Of a DNA stretch of 61,556 nucleotides, positions 22,589-35,104 are shown in pieces. This DNA comes from Smittium mucronatum (taxonomy: Eukaryota > Kickxellomycota > Harpellomycetes > Harpellales > Legeriomycetaceae): the NCBI GenBank assembly GCA_001953115.1, contig LSSL01000607.1, forward strand, positions 1 to 61,556, in the 5' to 3' direction. Within the stretch, counting starts at the first letter, position 1, and every line of letters begins with the position of its first letter. Both the position numbers and the translations under genes were made by a program. Under the pieces are notes generated by a model that was not told the DNA's origin, made no database searches, and worked only from the letters and a program-made list of their open reading frames with translations.

Positions 22589-25500
22589 CCCATCTTTTGA
22601 TGAGAAAATTTACCTTCGTATTACATATTCAACATTTTTTTACTTCAATCATTAAACTCACAACATTTATCTCAATAACCTCTTATATTTTCCCAATTTA
22701 CAATTATATTTTCCTCTAATTTTGAAAAAAAAAATTTCAGGCGAACGAATTCTTTCAAAAACTTTATTTTCTATGAAAGTATTTGTTTTTTAATTTTTTG
22801 GGGGTTTTTATTAGAATAAATACTTATAATGAGGATTCAAGATCATAGTGGCTTAAATTTAATTAATGGTTTCCTTTTATGAATATATATTTATTTACTT
22901 TTCAGAAAACTCAATTTAGTATTAATAATTTTGCAATTAAAGAAAGTTATAGCTTTTCTTATATTTTATATAAAAATATCCCTGTTTATTTGTTTCAATT
23001 AAAAATTTGATTGGTATAAATTTTCTTAAATTTTTTGATAAGAAACAGTTTGATTCATTCGTATTTTAATCTAAATAATAATTAAACTGATCAATATTTA
23101 GATAAAGTGTATGAAAAATATTTATAGAGTAAATTTATTATAAATTTTCCTCGATAAACATTTTAATGATGAAAAATAATGGTTTTTCAAAGTAAAAATA
23201 TATCTTGAGAAATATTTTCAAAGAATATTTCTATTTTTCAAATATATCTAATTATATTTAATAATAATTTTTTTATAATTTTTTTGAATATATTTTAACG
23301 GATTTATTCATCGGTGAAAATATGATAATATAATCATAAAATCTGAATATTGATATTTAACACTGTAATAAGTATATATATCGGCATTTTATTAAATCAA
23401 AGCCATTTTTTCATTTCCTTTCGAAAAAAAGTTATTTTTTATGCGATAATTAGTTTAAAACATACTCTTAAAACGAATTTTCCAAAAATAGAAAATAAAA
23501 TTTAGACTTTAGACTTTAAACACGAAACATTAAACATTTTTAATTTTATACTAGCTAATTTTTTTTAAAAAATGATAGTAATATAGACGCTGAACATTAA
23601 CCCTATATTATTCTTAACGGTGTTTGTACTAAAACAATATCTTTAATAAAAAAATATAATTATTTATATCTTAAAAAGATTAAATTCCAAAATCTATAAT
23701 ATTTTTTAAAAAAAAATGAAGTAAAAAAAATTTTAGGATCGTTTCATTATACGTTGTAATAAATAGAACTGAGCCATTTCTTAAAAGTTTTATTTAGAAA
23801 ATAATATTAATAAAATGAATTAATAAACCTAACTAATCATTAATAAAAGTTTAATATTTATTTACCTTTAAGGATCACAAAGTTCTTTTTGAATCCAATA
23901 TAGATTTATATTGAATTAAATTTATGAGATTTAATAATTGATAGATACAGAAATATTTAAAATATTTAAACAAAGTATTGAAAGTAATTAAGAGGGGAAG
24001 ATTATGCAAAAAAAAAAATTAAAATTTTATATTAATGGGCATATAAATCATCAAAAACAAAAAGGGGAAATTTTTAAATGTCTTTTAGAATCTATTATAC
24101 TTAACTCTGCTCCACCTTTATTTCAGCTCTATATCTGATGTAAATTTATTGTCGCGAGCCGGAAATTATTCAATATCTTTCAATTTTTATAGAAGTTTAG
24201 CTCATATTATATCAAAGTAGTATATTTATCACCATTCTTCCTTTTATTTTTATTCTTCGCCAATGAGAAGATAACATCTTTTTTTAGTAATAATTGCCAT
24301 TTATTTCTCAGATATACACTAATTTGAACATATTTGGGGAATAATCACCAGAAAATAATACTAAAAGAATATTTCAAGTTGAAAATGGTTCAAATATATC
24401 AGCTCTGACATCTTGTCACTTTCCAAAAAACTTTATTTTTCGGATTATTTCAGAATTAAGATAGCTATATTTTAATACTTGAAAAAAATATTAGATATAG
24501 TTGTTTATAAATAAAAATCCAATTTCACATTTTTGGGGAGTTAAATTTTTCAAATTTGCCTTTTATTAATTTTTTTATTCATTATTCCTTTTTTATATTA
24601 TAATAAACCTAATCTTTACACCAAAAACAGGTGCTCAGCTATTTAATTATTATTTTTTCTTAAAAAAAAATGAAAAGATCTAAAACTTTACTTATTTATT
24701 TCAATGTGATTAAAAGCTAAAACCGTCAGTATATTTATAAATAGCTTAGTTTTTTCAAGAAATATTATCTTAACTAAAACCTCACTAATTTTCTGAAATC
24801 AATTCTAATTGTTGTTACATAGAGAAAATTTTGATAAGAAATCGATTAATACATCACAATTACTCATTTATAATTGTTTTCTATAAAAAAATCTCTTAGT
24901 TTATCTTGAATTTTGAAAATATCTAATTTTTTACTTATAAAATAAATATATATATATATACAAAAGAAGGTAGTATTTATAAAATTCTAATCATCTTTAA
25001 GGTCAATTTTTTTAGAGAAATGAAAGCTAATAAACGTTTGATCAAGTTTTTATCATCAACGTTTCACAAAAATTGATTAAGGAACACATTTTTTAACTCA
25101 TAGCTAAATTATGCCAAATTATAAAAGCTAGAAATGGCTTTTTAATTTTAGATGATCTTGAACCTCATAATTTAAGAATAATAGAAAACATTTTTTATAT
25201 AAGTCATGAGATTTTATAATAAATTTTATATAGAAAATCATTTTTTTATAGAAAAAAATATTGAAATTAGAAAATTAAATCATGTAAAGATATATTTCTA
25301 GGAGTAATAGATTCTAGAAGAAGAAATGTTAACGATTATAAAATATTGCAGGAATAAAAGATGAGATATTAACATTTTATGAAAGCATGAAGGTGTGAGA
25401 TATGATAGGAAATGGTAGCAGAAGTGGTAATTTTAAATTATAAACGTGAAGGGGGGTAGAGAGAGTGGAAGAGGATAATAATATAAAATTTTTAGCCTAG

Positions 25501-25953
25501 TTTATCTCTTATATTAATTACATTTCAAATTTGGTAAAATGTAACTATTTTGATTTCTTTTATTTTATTGGTTGTAAAATAGGTTTTATCATTGGTATTT
25601 ATGTTTTGAAGTTTTTATTTCATCTCAAAAAATCTTTAAAAAATATGTGAGTTTACAAAGTGATTTAGAAACTTCAATGATTGCATAAATAGGATTTTTT
25701 TTATTTAATCTTGAAATTTAATCTATATTTGATATCAAAATTGTATTTTATTAGTTAAAATAGTGAATTTTTAAGAAATTACTGAGATTTCTAAATAAAT
25801 TGGCGGTTTTATGTTATCTTAAACTTAATTAAAATCAAAGTTATTCTTCTCAACTTAATTTTTTTCTATTAATCGAAATCAATTGATACTAATAATCTGA
25901 TGAATATAGACCTGTCGATAGATTGATTTTTACTCAACATAGTTGTATGAAAA
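22589..25953. other. A+T-rich intergenic DNA, no gene seen
   Basis: CTNNBL1 3' flank followed by about 3 kb with only chance frames, poly-A/T runs and an (AT)n run near 24945. A small G-rich patch lies near 25450. Confidence 0.65.
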
Positions 25954-26088
25954 AGAAAATTCACAATTTTTTTTTTTTATCACGGAATTTTATTGTAAGA
26001 TAACGTCATTAAAAACTATACTAAAAAAAATTGAAAAAAAGAAAAAGTCGTATAGAAAAGACTATTATCCTAAAGAGAAAATTCACAA
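25954..26088 (-). mobile_element. 5'-truncated LINE copy with target-site duplication
   Basis: A 109-bp insertion (25967-26075) carrying the last ~95 bp of the LINE 3' tail in minus orientation plus its poly(A), seen here as T's at 25967-25978. It is flanked by a 13-bp direct repeat, AGAAAATTCACAA, at 25954-25966 and 26076-26088. Severe 5' truncation, a poly(A) tail and a direct duplication are the hallmarks of target-primed reverse transcription. The open frame at 25943-26137 that crosses it is chance. Confidence 0.85.
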
Positions 26089-26235
26089 AATTTTGGCGAT
26101 TTCTTTGCTGAAATTTCAAAAAAATAATTCTCTTTAGAGTTTTATTTAAAAGAATTTAAATAGTTTAAAATTTTTAAAAAAGTTCAAAAATATAATTACT
26201 TGTAGAAAAACTTATTTTCCAACACTTCCCCACTG

Positions 26236-26273
26236 CCCTAGCATCACCAAACCCACTGTTGGTTGGCTGAGGG
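26236..26273. other. GC-rich hairpin island
   Basis: In a background of A/T runs, a GC-rich block folds with an inner stem ACCAA/TTGGT and an outer stem CCCTAGC against GCTGAGGG (one bulge). It lies about 150 bp from the truncated LINE copy. Confidence 0.4.
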
Positions 26274-26840
26274 AGCTTAAAATTTTTTTTTTACAATATT
26301 TGATATTAAATAATAAAGATATTCACAATAAAAAAAGATTATACCTTGACTACGAAAAAATTAAAATTATTTTTAATAATACTAAGAGATTTTTGTAAAA
26401 AAAAGATCGATTATTAATAATATAATATGCAATTACATAAAATTAATCTTTAAAACCTAGTTTTTTATACATAAAGTGATAAAAAAATTTATTTTTATAT
26501 CACATTTTTAAATGCTCATTTTGATCAGCTTGTGATTTTTTTAAATCTGATAATGATATATGTATTTCATCATATAATCATTATTTTTTTTTGTTCATAT
26601 CAGTATTAAAGGAAATAATTATTGAGTTTAATTTAAAACCATTAAAAAATCGGTGTTTTATTTTATTTAAATTGATTTAAATGGGATAATTTTATTTGTT
26701 TTAACCTTTAATTGTTAATGGCTCCCATTATAATAATGAAAAGTCTTATAAAAATAGAAAGAATAAAAAATAAGTTTCAATGATAAACATAATTCAAAAT
26801 TATCTAAGGGGTCACAGAAATATTTCTTTTAATCTTTAGA

Positions 26841-26887
26841 AGATACAAGATACAAGATACAAGATACAAGATACAAGATACAAGATA
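26841..26887. repeat. 7-bp tandem repeat (AGATACA)n
   Basis: About six and a half perfect copies of a 7-bp unit. A simple microsatellite. Confidence 0.9.
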
Positions 26888-28875
26888 TCTTATATAAACT
26901 TCAAACAAATTTAATATTAATATTTTGCTATTTATAAAAGAGAGTTAGGATTGATACCTATATCAAATCAAATAAAAAATTCCCCGATAGAAAACATATA
27001 ATATATTTTACAAATGATGATTTAAAAATTCGGGAAACCAGAAAAAATTTTTTTAGTATAATATTAAATCTTATTCTTGAAAATAGCATTTAAAGCTTGA
27101 AATCCTTTTTTTATTCCACATTTTTTAAGTTCGACATTTTTATTTTATAAATATTTATCTTCAAAATTTTATCATAAATAGATAAAAAAAAGCAAGACCG
27201 GTTATTTCTATTGATTTTAGTTTGTTAATTATGCAATAAAAATTAGATTTTGCTATATAGAGTTGAAATTAATATAAATGAAATTATTAGAAGCTGAAAT
27301 ACATATATTAATTAGATTTTTAATTTCATAAATAAATCATTTATTCTTTTTTAAGAATCAAAAAACCAATTTTAAAAAAATGAAAAAAAAAAGTTAAGAA
27401 ATTTTTTGCCATCTCCCTATCATTATATCAGTTTCGAGCCTACTGGGAGTTAGATTAGTGATGCTTTTGATCCCTTAATTTATTCCAGTATTAAAATCCG
27501 GATATCCCGAATTCCATCCAAAGATCAGGCTGTTTTCCGTTCAATTATTTGTCTGTGTCATCAGCACGGAGCATAAAAAGAGATTTTTTAGATTTACCCC
27601 AGGAATACTTCCAATCTGCTTCAACTGGGTACTATTTGGGGAAATTTTTTTTACTGATTATTGAAAAAATATTGATTTGCGGAAAAATCATCGATTGTTT
27701 TTCTACTTATTTTTCTACTTATTTTTGCATGCTAAAAATAAGTGCTTAGTGTTAGATGATTTTTTTTTAGTAAGATGGTAAAAATGATTAAATTTTCTAT
27801 TCATAGGTTTTAATCCTTCTCAGACGTTGAGCAGTCCAAATTCGGAACATTCGAATTTTCCACAATTTTTTTAGTCTAATCTCTGTTCAGGTAACAGAAT
27901 CTAAAGCTTGATACAACTTCATATATATTTTTTATTTCCCAAAATAGGCTCTATTTTCTAATAACGGATTTTTTTCGTTAATTTTCGTTCGACCAGTTAT
28001 TTTTAGGTTTAAAAATTATCGTTAGTTACACTATATTTTCTTATCTACCAGAACTTTCAGTTGCACATTGACTTACACGGGTACCATTTGGACTATATAT
28101 TAGATCGAAAATCCAAGTTTTCAAGGGTTTTAACTCATTAGATGCATACTATCTGACCAATATATGTCTTAAAAACCCCGATTTAATGTAAAATTAATTT
28201 CGCGCTCTTATAATATCTGCATATTTACTCACTCTGGCTACTAGTATAACAAATCTATTGAGCTCATTTTAGGGCTATTTATCTTTATTTGCTTAAAATG
28301 AATGTATAGTCACTGTGATATCCAACGGGAATCGGTAATGAGCTGCAAGATTTAATATTTATATCAGTTAGAACATCAGTCCTTATTTTCAAGATGAATA
28401 GATTAAAAAATTCTCCTGAAACTCCGTTTTACTTTTCAAAATATTTTCTTATACTTATCTGTATTAATTTAGATTATATGCAAAATATGTATAATCTTGC
28501 ACAATTTTTATTTCATTATTATTAATAATCATTTTTTTTTTATCTTATTACATGTTTGAAATTATAATTTTTCATTTTCCCTAAATTTTCTTATTACAAC
28601 AACATATCAAGTGTTTTCTATAGAGCTAAGTGCTGTAAACCATTAAAAATGCATCTTCGGGGATCGTTAATCCAAGAAATCTTTTTTCGAGATAATGCAA
28701 AAAACTTTCATCCATCCAGTTAATATATCTTTGATAAAATAATTGAATATTATTTTTGAAGCAGGGAATACTTTTCTTATACCCCAATTATATTCCGATG
28801 ATTTTGTTATTTAATCACCAATATTAATTGAAAATTTTGTGATGAATAAAGAGAATCTGTTACATACAGTGATTA

Positions 28876-28920
28876 TCACCCCCACCCCCATCTCTCCCCT
28901 TCTCCCTTCCTCCCCATCTC
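28876..28920. other. C-rich homopyrimidine tract
   Basis: Some 45 bases of nearly pure C and T, with runs of four or five C's, in strongly A+T-rich DNA. The opposite strand is G-rich with several G-runs. Confidence 0.7.
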
Positions 28921-30774
28921 AACGCCCAACAAACAAAATCACCCTAAATTTATAATCTAGACACATGTGAGGCACTAATTAATATAGTTTGGTAAATAAT
29001 ATGAGCTATTAAAGTCTCTATTCCAATTATATTTCTTCTTTTCATGGTAAAGTATATATTAAATCCTGATATCCAATTAAAGAAGTTTTATATTAGTTAT
29101 GTTTTTATACAATCAGTCCGCGTTTATATATTATGTAAATAAGCTCATTCACTAAAATTTTGTCAAAAATATTAACTAAAGTAGTTATTAACGAGATAAA
29201 CCTAAATTTATTTGGGTATCTTTTGTCAAATTCTTAGGTTTAGTAAAGAATAAAACTGTTTTAATTATCTTTTTTGTTCCAATTATTTCCCCCATATTTT
29301 TCAAATTTTATGATAATGCAATAGATATTTTTAAAAATTAATATTTTCGTCACCAATCAATCCTCAAAATACATTTGATAATCCATAAGATCCTGGAGAT
29401 TTATTTTTTTGAAATCTTTTTAACCTCAAATATGATATCATATAATTTTTTGAATTATAATACTCTTGGAAAGTATCTGAATACAAAATAAGTTTCTGAT
29501 CATTTGGTTTTTTTATATTTCCACATATATATAACGCATATATATTAAATTTTTAGAACATAAATTTCTGTTTTTACAGGTACCTTATAAATATTTTTAT
29601 ATTTTTTCAGGTAAAAATTTAATTGATTGATATTTATTATCATAGATATTTGCAATAATTAAATTATTGATTTTTTTGAGATTTTTTTCACAAAATTTTT
29701 TGATATCAAAAAATTTTCAACCTTGAATTATTTTTTGAATTGTTTTATTCATCCATAATTTTTTTTGGATTTCATCGGCGATTTAAAAACTGTTTATCTT
29801 TTAAAAATTTTTTTATCAGAATTTATCTTTGTAATAGCATTTAGCTGAACGTTTTTAGTATCAAATGATATCATTTAACTATTAATTAATTTTATTTATG
29901 ACGAAATTATCGGTTTCAAATATCTCAAAACGGCTTCTGGTTTCCAATCTGCTATTTAATGTGCTTATTCTATAACGCATGTTCATTTTTTGGGATAGAA
30001 TTAATATAATAGATATATTCAACTCGAAAAACAGAAACAAAATAGATACTTCTGTTAAATTCTTCACTCTAAATCTTTTTGACCCGGATCTAAATTCATA
30101 TAACATGAATAATAATACGGCACATAAATAAATTATCATAACTGGAGTTATTAAAAACAGTTACTCAGAATATAATCAAAACCCATTCCTTATTCCATTG
30201 AAAATCTGGTTTACCTTATTTTTTTCAAGTTAAAATCGCCGTATATGATAATCAATGGCTCGTATATTTATACTTGTTCAAAATTTTTTTTCATTAATGC
30301 TTTATTTTTTCAAATTACACTATGGAAATATTTTTATTAACAATTATTATTTTAGAAATTGGTTCATTAGTGGTATTTCACTGAGAAAAACTAGAAATTC
30401 AAAACAAATTATTTTTAAATTGTCTTTTAAAATTAATTGGGTGATTGGCGTTAATCAGTAGACTAAATATGTAAAAAATAGATAAAACCTGGAAATTTTC
30501 GCTTTTTCTGGAAAATATTTACAGAATCTATTTTTTACAGTCATTTTTGTCTGCGATTTTTTTTTGAAATATAAACATTTTCCATTTTTTTCTTTTGGCT
30601 AAAACTTAACTTAAGCCATAATAAATTACCAATATTATTTTATAGAGGCGTTTCTTACGTGGTTTCACAAAGATTTTATCTAATAGATATGTATCACATT
30701 TTCCCTTTCAGGACAAATGTTGAATTATAGCTATCACTATCCTAAAATTAAAACATTAAGTTATATTTTAAAGT

Positions 30775-30813
30775 GAGTTCATATTAAGTGTTACCATATT
30801 TTATTAGATAACA
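30775..30813 (+). repeat. left inverted terminal repeat of DIRS copy A
   Basis: Begins GAGTTCATATTAAG and ends at ATAACAC; it pairs in inverted orientation with 35015-35054, with a few mismatches. Confidence 0.75.
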
Positions 30814-31025
30814 CTATCAAACTTCCAAAAACTAGTAAAAATGTGGTTCTTATTAAAATGTGTATCTAAAAAAAAATAGTATAAAGACTGAAAGTACAAT
30901 TTATGAAATCATTTTCATCTCTTCTTTCACAAAGGTATTCTACCAGCTAAAATATTTTCAAAGAATATATTCTCAAAATTTTAAAATCTTTATCTTAGAA
31001 TTCTTAAACTGCTTTAAAACCTTGA

Positions 31026-31907
31026 ATGAAGCAGCCATACAAAGGATTGAAGATTTGTCGGAAAATCAACCAACCGTTTCTTACAAGAGAAACATTTATA
31101 ATTCCAATTCCAATTCGAATTCCAGTTTCAATTAAGGTATCGGATCCCGAAGATAAATTCATATCCATTCGGGTGCTGATCTTCAAATTGAAGATCTATC
31201 CTATACTAAAAAAAGCTCTTCCTTCAATCAAAGAAGATTTTTTAAAAATATAGTTGACGGAAAAAGAGCAAAATAACGCGATATAATCGTGTTATAGAAT
31301 TATTTTAATGAAGTACTTTCTACCGCCGCTAAACTTCTCAGCATTAGCTGTAGTGAGAAAGATCGATTCCACGCTACTTAGAATTCAAGTGGCCTCAGCT
31401 CAAGAAAATAAGCCATTGAATTATTACAACCATCGCATAATTAAATACCCGGGGATTACAGCCAAAAATTCATTCTTTCTTTTTGCAGACATTATCAGGG
31501 CTCACATCTCTGAAATCGCCGCCATCGTAATTTGGGGGTGGTTAGACAATCTTTACAGAATAATGGACTTACCAGATAAACTACAACAACTCACGGAGTC
31601 CAAGTTCAAGCCTCTAATGGGTCAGGAGAAGCTTGAGACTCTTATTGCTAAAAAGAAACCAGTAAAAAGGTCGCGGATCCGTAAGCTCTTTCCAGAGAAC
31701 CAAACTTTTTTTACTCAAAACATTACCAGCAGCTATACTGCTCCGATGCAAACCAAAGAAGCTGTTATTACGGCCATAGAGGCCAAAAATATCTCAAAAC
31801 AGTCAATTATTATCGGGAGAGGGCGCGGTCAAAGAGGATTGTCTCATCAGAGACTCCATCAGGCCCCCGGTGGAGGGGACCGCCTTATGATGTTCAAGCA
31901 AACTTAG
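31026..31907 (+). pseudogene. DIRS copy A gag remnant
   Basis: Two open pieces: 31026-31253, whose end (ILKKALPSIKEDFLK) matches the Gag N-terminal part of copy B, and 31308-31907 (199 codons). The second piece carries the Gag core shared with copy B: the ITAKNSFFLFADIIRAHISEIA and MDLPDKLQQL regions, then LMGQEKLETLIAKKKPVKRSR and a Gly/Arg-rich end. The break between the pieces is a frameshift plus a stop. Gag would bind element RNA. A short (AATTCC)n stretch near 31105 may have come from slippage. Confidence 0.65.
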
Positions 31908-32039
31908 GAGAAACTCGTTAACAACCAGAATGTCAGTTACATCTTCAAGAAGTGTTTCAGGATCTCTTTCAGAGATCCAAAACCGACCACCGCGGATTCA
32001 AAGGGAAAACGAATCAAAGGTTCGACAGAAAAGAAAAAA

Positions 32040-33300
32040 AATTCTAAAAAGACGCGACCCTTCTGATCACCGCAATTGACGCAGTACCCAAATCAGTACA
32101 AAAGATATCTCAAACAAAAAGCCCAATGGATCCTGACGGAGATATTGGAATCTCCGCTTAAAAATAAAAAAATCTAAGAGGTCAATACACGAGATCAAGA
32201 CCTTTAAAGTCAAATTTTTAGTTATCCCAAAGAAGACAGGGGGACTCAGAACTGTATTAGACTTAAGGAAACCAAAAAAAAGTCGATAACAGGACCTTCA
32301 ATATCGAGTCTCTCGCTTTTATATTTAGACCAATAAGAAAAAAGATTAAGTTTCGTCTTTAGATATGGAGGACGAATTAATGCACAATATAATACATTAA
32401 TCCTGCAAGAATTATCTTCGCATTTGTTGGGACGGGCAAGCATACCACTTAGAGTGCTCTCGTTTGGAAAGTCCCTCAGCCCGCAAATTTTTATCAAGCC
32501 GCTCCGCTCAAACCTTTCATGTGAAAAAACACGCAAAATCAGAATACCTGCATACCTGGACGACATCACAATAATTAGGGAGTCGAAAGAATTATTCTAA
32601 AAGAGTACGGACCTATTATTATCCAAGTTGACGGGGCTGGGATACAGAATCAAGTTAGAGAAGTCTTTGAAAATACAATCTCAGTCGATAACCCATCTTG
32701 GTATGGTTATAAATTCATGGAAAATGTTACTCAAAGTTCCTTTCTATAAGATTAGAGACCTCTGCTGAGAGCGAAAAAATTAATTAAAGTCGGAAAGACG
32801 AAGTTGAAATTCCTAGAGAGCTTTATTGGGAAAGTCCATGTTATGTCGGTTGCCTTTCTCCAGGGTCTTCTAATTCTGAGACGACTATTGGTTCTAAAAA
32901 ATAATTCCTTGTCATCTACAAAGACATGGACATCAATTGTGACACTTAAAGAGCCCACTAGACAGAAAATTTTTCTCTAGAAGGGCCAATTAACAGCCTG
33001 AAATAGCAAATCTTCCCACCCGGTGACTCCAAAACTGGAAATATTTACAGATGACAGCGACACCGCTAGGGGGTAGTTGTGGGCTCACAACCATACTCAG
33101 AATTTTGGAGTATTTAGGAGTCTCTAATTCACATAAACTCCAAAAAATTAGTAGCGATATTATACGCAATAAGGTTTCGGAATGTTTTTGGCCATTTTTA
33201 TTAGTCTACTCTGACAAAACCACCATTCTAGCGTATTTAAGGAGGTTTGGTAGAACGAAATCCACGAAGCTCCTAGAAATTTCCAAGTAAATATGGAAAC
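32040..33300 (+). pseudogene. DIRS copy A reverse transcriptase/RNase H remnant
   Basis: Recognisable blocks in shifting frames: GGLRTVLDLRKP (RT motif 1) near 32235, SLDMEDELMH (motif A) near 32360, and AYLDD (catalytic motif C, intact) near 32550. Near 33034 is the RNase H opening EIFTDDSDTARG, followed immediately by a stop. Stops and frameshifts are dense, so no functional enzyme is possible. Confidence 0.65.
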
Positions 33301-33806
33301 AATGCCTAGAAACAAAAATACACTCCCATGTCACATAAGCTTCGTATGCAATGAATCCAGTATATAAATCGAATCGACTGACAGAGCATAAAGAATGTCT
33401 AATTTCAGACCAAGTTTTCTCCAAAATAGCGTAATTATACGGATCACAGGATATCGAAATTTTCGCATCGAGAAAAAAAAAGAAGCTAAAAAATCATTAC
33501 AGCTGATTCCCAGACAACGGGGCCGTGGGTCAAAACTCTCTGATCATCAATTGGCCAGATTTTACTAACCCTTGATTTTGCCCCCCTCCCCCCCCCGTAT
33601 AACCTGATATCCCAGGTAGTACGAAAAGTGCTCATAGAACTTCTGAAGATCACTTTGATTACACCTATATGGAATACAGCAATGTTTTATCTGGACTTAC
33701 AGGAATCAAAAGTTGCCCAGAAATTGAAATTACAGGCAACGATGGCCATAACAGACCCCAAAACAGGAAAATATCCATAGTTGAACAATAAAAAATTGCG
33801 CTTTAT

Positions 33807-34770
33807 GGAATGTAAAATCAGCTGCGCGTCCTCCAAGTACAAGTTATGTCGGATAATATCATTCAAATTATCATCTCCAACCAACGAAAAAACAAGCCTA
33901 GATCCTGGTACCATTCTACTCAATAACACTATTTAGATTGACACTTGAGCAACAATCAGTATACCTCCATAAAAACTAGCCATGTTGTTAATTATCTCTT
34001 CCATATATTTAAGACAAAGAAGATTAGAAAAAAAACTATAAATCGATTAAATCAGCGAAATTGAGCTTAGTGGCATATCAAAAGAAGGAGGAAAACTCAC
34101 CCTGCACTAAGGAATTCTTTAGAGTGATAGACGAGGCCGAAATTATGTCTTTTATCAGCCCTGAAATTTACATATGCCCGACTGTGTTGAAAATGATCGA
34201 ATGGGGTGATAACAGTGAACGCGATAACTACAAACTAAATACATAGTGCTTTTGGTTACTATCCCACTTCACATATTTACGCGCTAGCGATATACATAGA
34301 ATTGGAGAGGTAAAGACTATAGCCACAGATGCCACCCTTAAACTGGTGGTCATTTCCCACAAAGAAAAGTGAAATTTTAAGCCTATTTTACCTCTATGAA
34401 AAATAAATAGACACCCTAATCGTTTAATATGCCTATTACTGAAAGTTATGTTATACAAGACTAGAGTCTCAACATAATTATACCCGACAACATATGATAA
34501 AACAACTCTATAATCGCAAACAGGCTATTTAGGCAAAAAAAGCACTAAAATAAGCCAATATCAGTAGATATAATAAAAAATCATGTAAATAATCTTTCAG
34601 GATTGATAAATCGATCTCCGAATACACTAATTCTTAAGAAACGCTCAATTGGCGCAACCTTGGTCTACATCTTTGGATTCCCAGTAGTTGACATAGTATC
34701 GCATGCGTTTTGATTAAACTATAGAATGTTTGATACTTGTTATAGATTGAAGCGAAAATACCTCTGGTGT
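33807..34770 (+). pseudogene. DIRS copy A tyrosine recombinase remnant
   Basis: Matches copy B in pieces: ISPEIYICPTVLKMIEWGD near 34155, LRASDIHRIGEVKTI near 34280 (the conserved Arg region), LVVISHKEK near 34345, and the C-terminal SIGATLVYIFGFPVVDIVSHAF followed by TGA, LNYRMFDTCYR near 34640-34745. The enzyme would insert the element by site-specific recombination rather than with an integrase. Many stops; a dead gene. Confidence 0.65.
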
Positions 34771-34805
34771 AACTAATAATACCTCCCCTTGAAATATAAT
34801 TTATT

Positions 34806-34870
34806 ATTAATCGAGTCCTTTATGGCGGAAATTAAACTGTATCATATGAAAGGGGAGTTCATATTATGTT
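34806..34870 (-). repeat. internal complementary region of DIRS copy A
   Basis: An inverted copy of the right extremity (35036-35104): both contain a TTAATCGAG, CCCTTT or TCCTTT, ATATGAAAG, GGGG-TCATATTA order. In DIRS elements this region is thought to allow regeneration of the ends from a circular intermediate. Confidence 0.65.
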
Positions 34871-35014
34871 CTGGTCACCCATTCCAATTTGCCTTTTATA
34901 AAGATGCTAAGCACATCATAAACCATACTTTCAGTATTTACAATATAATTTTTTTTTGTTAGATACTTATTTTATTACTTACTACATTTTTATTTATTTT
35001 TGGAAATTCGATTG

Positions 35015-35054
35015 TGTTATCTAATAAAGGATATAAAAACTTAATATGACCCCC
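35015..35054 (-). repeat. right inverted terminal repeat of DIRS copy A
   Basis: Pairs with 30775-30813. The element continues about 50 bp beyond it with an extension also seen in copy B (49275-49338). Confidence 0.75.
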
Positions 35055-35104
35055 TCTTTCATATAATATTAATTAATCTTTTCCCTAAAGGGCTCGATTA
35101 ATCT

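Larger units (their letters stand above)
26089..30769. other. A+T-rich intergenic DNA with small oddities
   Basis: No supportable gene. It contains a GC-rich hairpin island (26236-26273), a 7-bp tandem repeat (26841-26887) and a C-rich pyrimidine tract (28876-28920). From 27400 to 28400 the sequence is somewhat less A+T-rich, with short protein-like peptides in two frames near 27480-27640 that I could not identify; a short gene fragment there is possible. The minus-strand frame at 30139-29882 looks like chance. Confidence 0.55.
30770..35104 (+). mobile_element. DIRS-type tyrosine-recombinase retrotransposon, copy A (decayed)
   Basis: A 4.3-kb element with inverted terminal repeats, a Gag remnant, RT and RNase H remnants and a tyrosine recombinase remnant, in the standard DIRS order. 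Just before the right repeat, 34806-34870 is an inverted copy of the extreme right end (35036-35104), which is the internal complementary region expected of DIRS elements. Every gene carries many stops and frameshifts. It is homologous throughout to copy B at 45232-49338. Confidence 0.8.

Noticed and set aside
31004..33929. Several minus-strand open frames inside DIRS copy A
   Set aside because: They are antisense shadows of the Gag, RT and recombinase remnants read on the plus strand.
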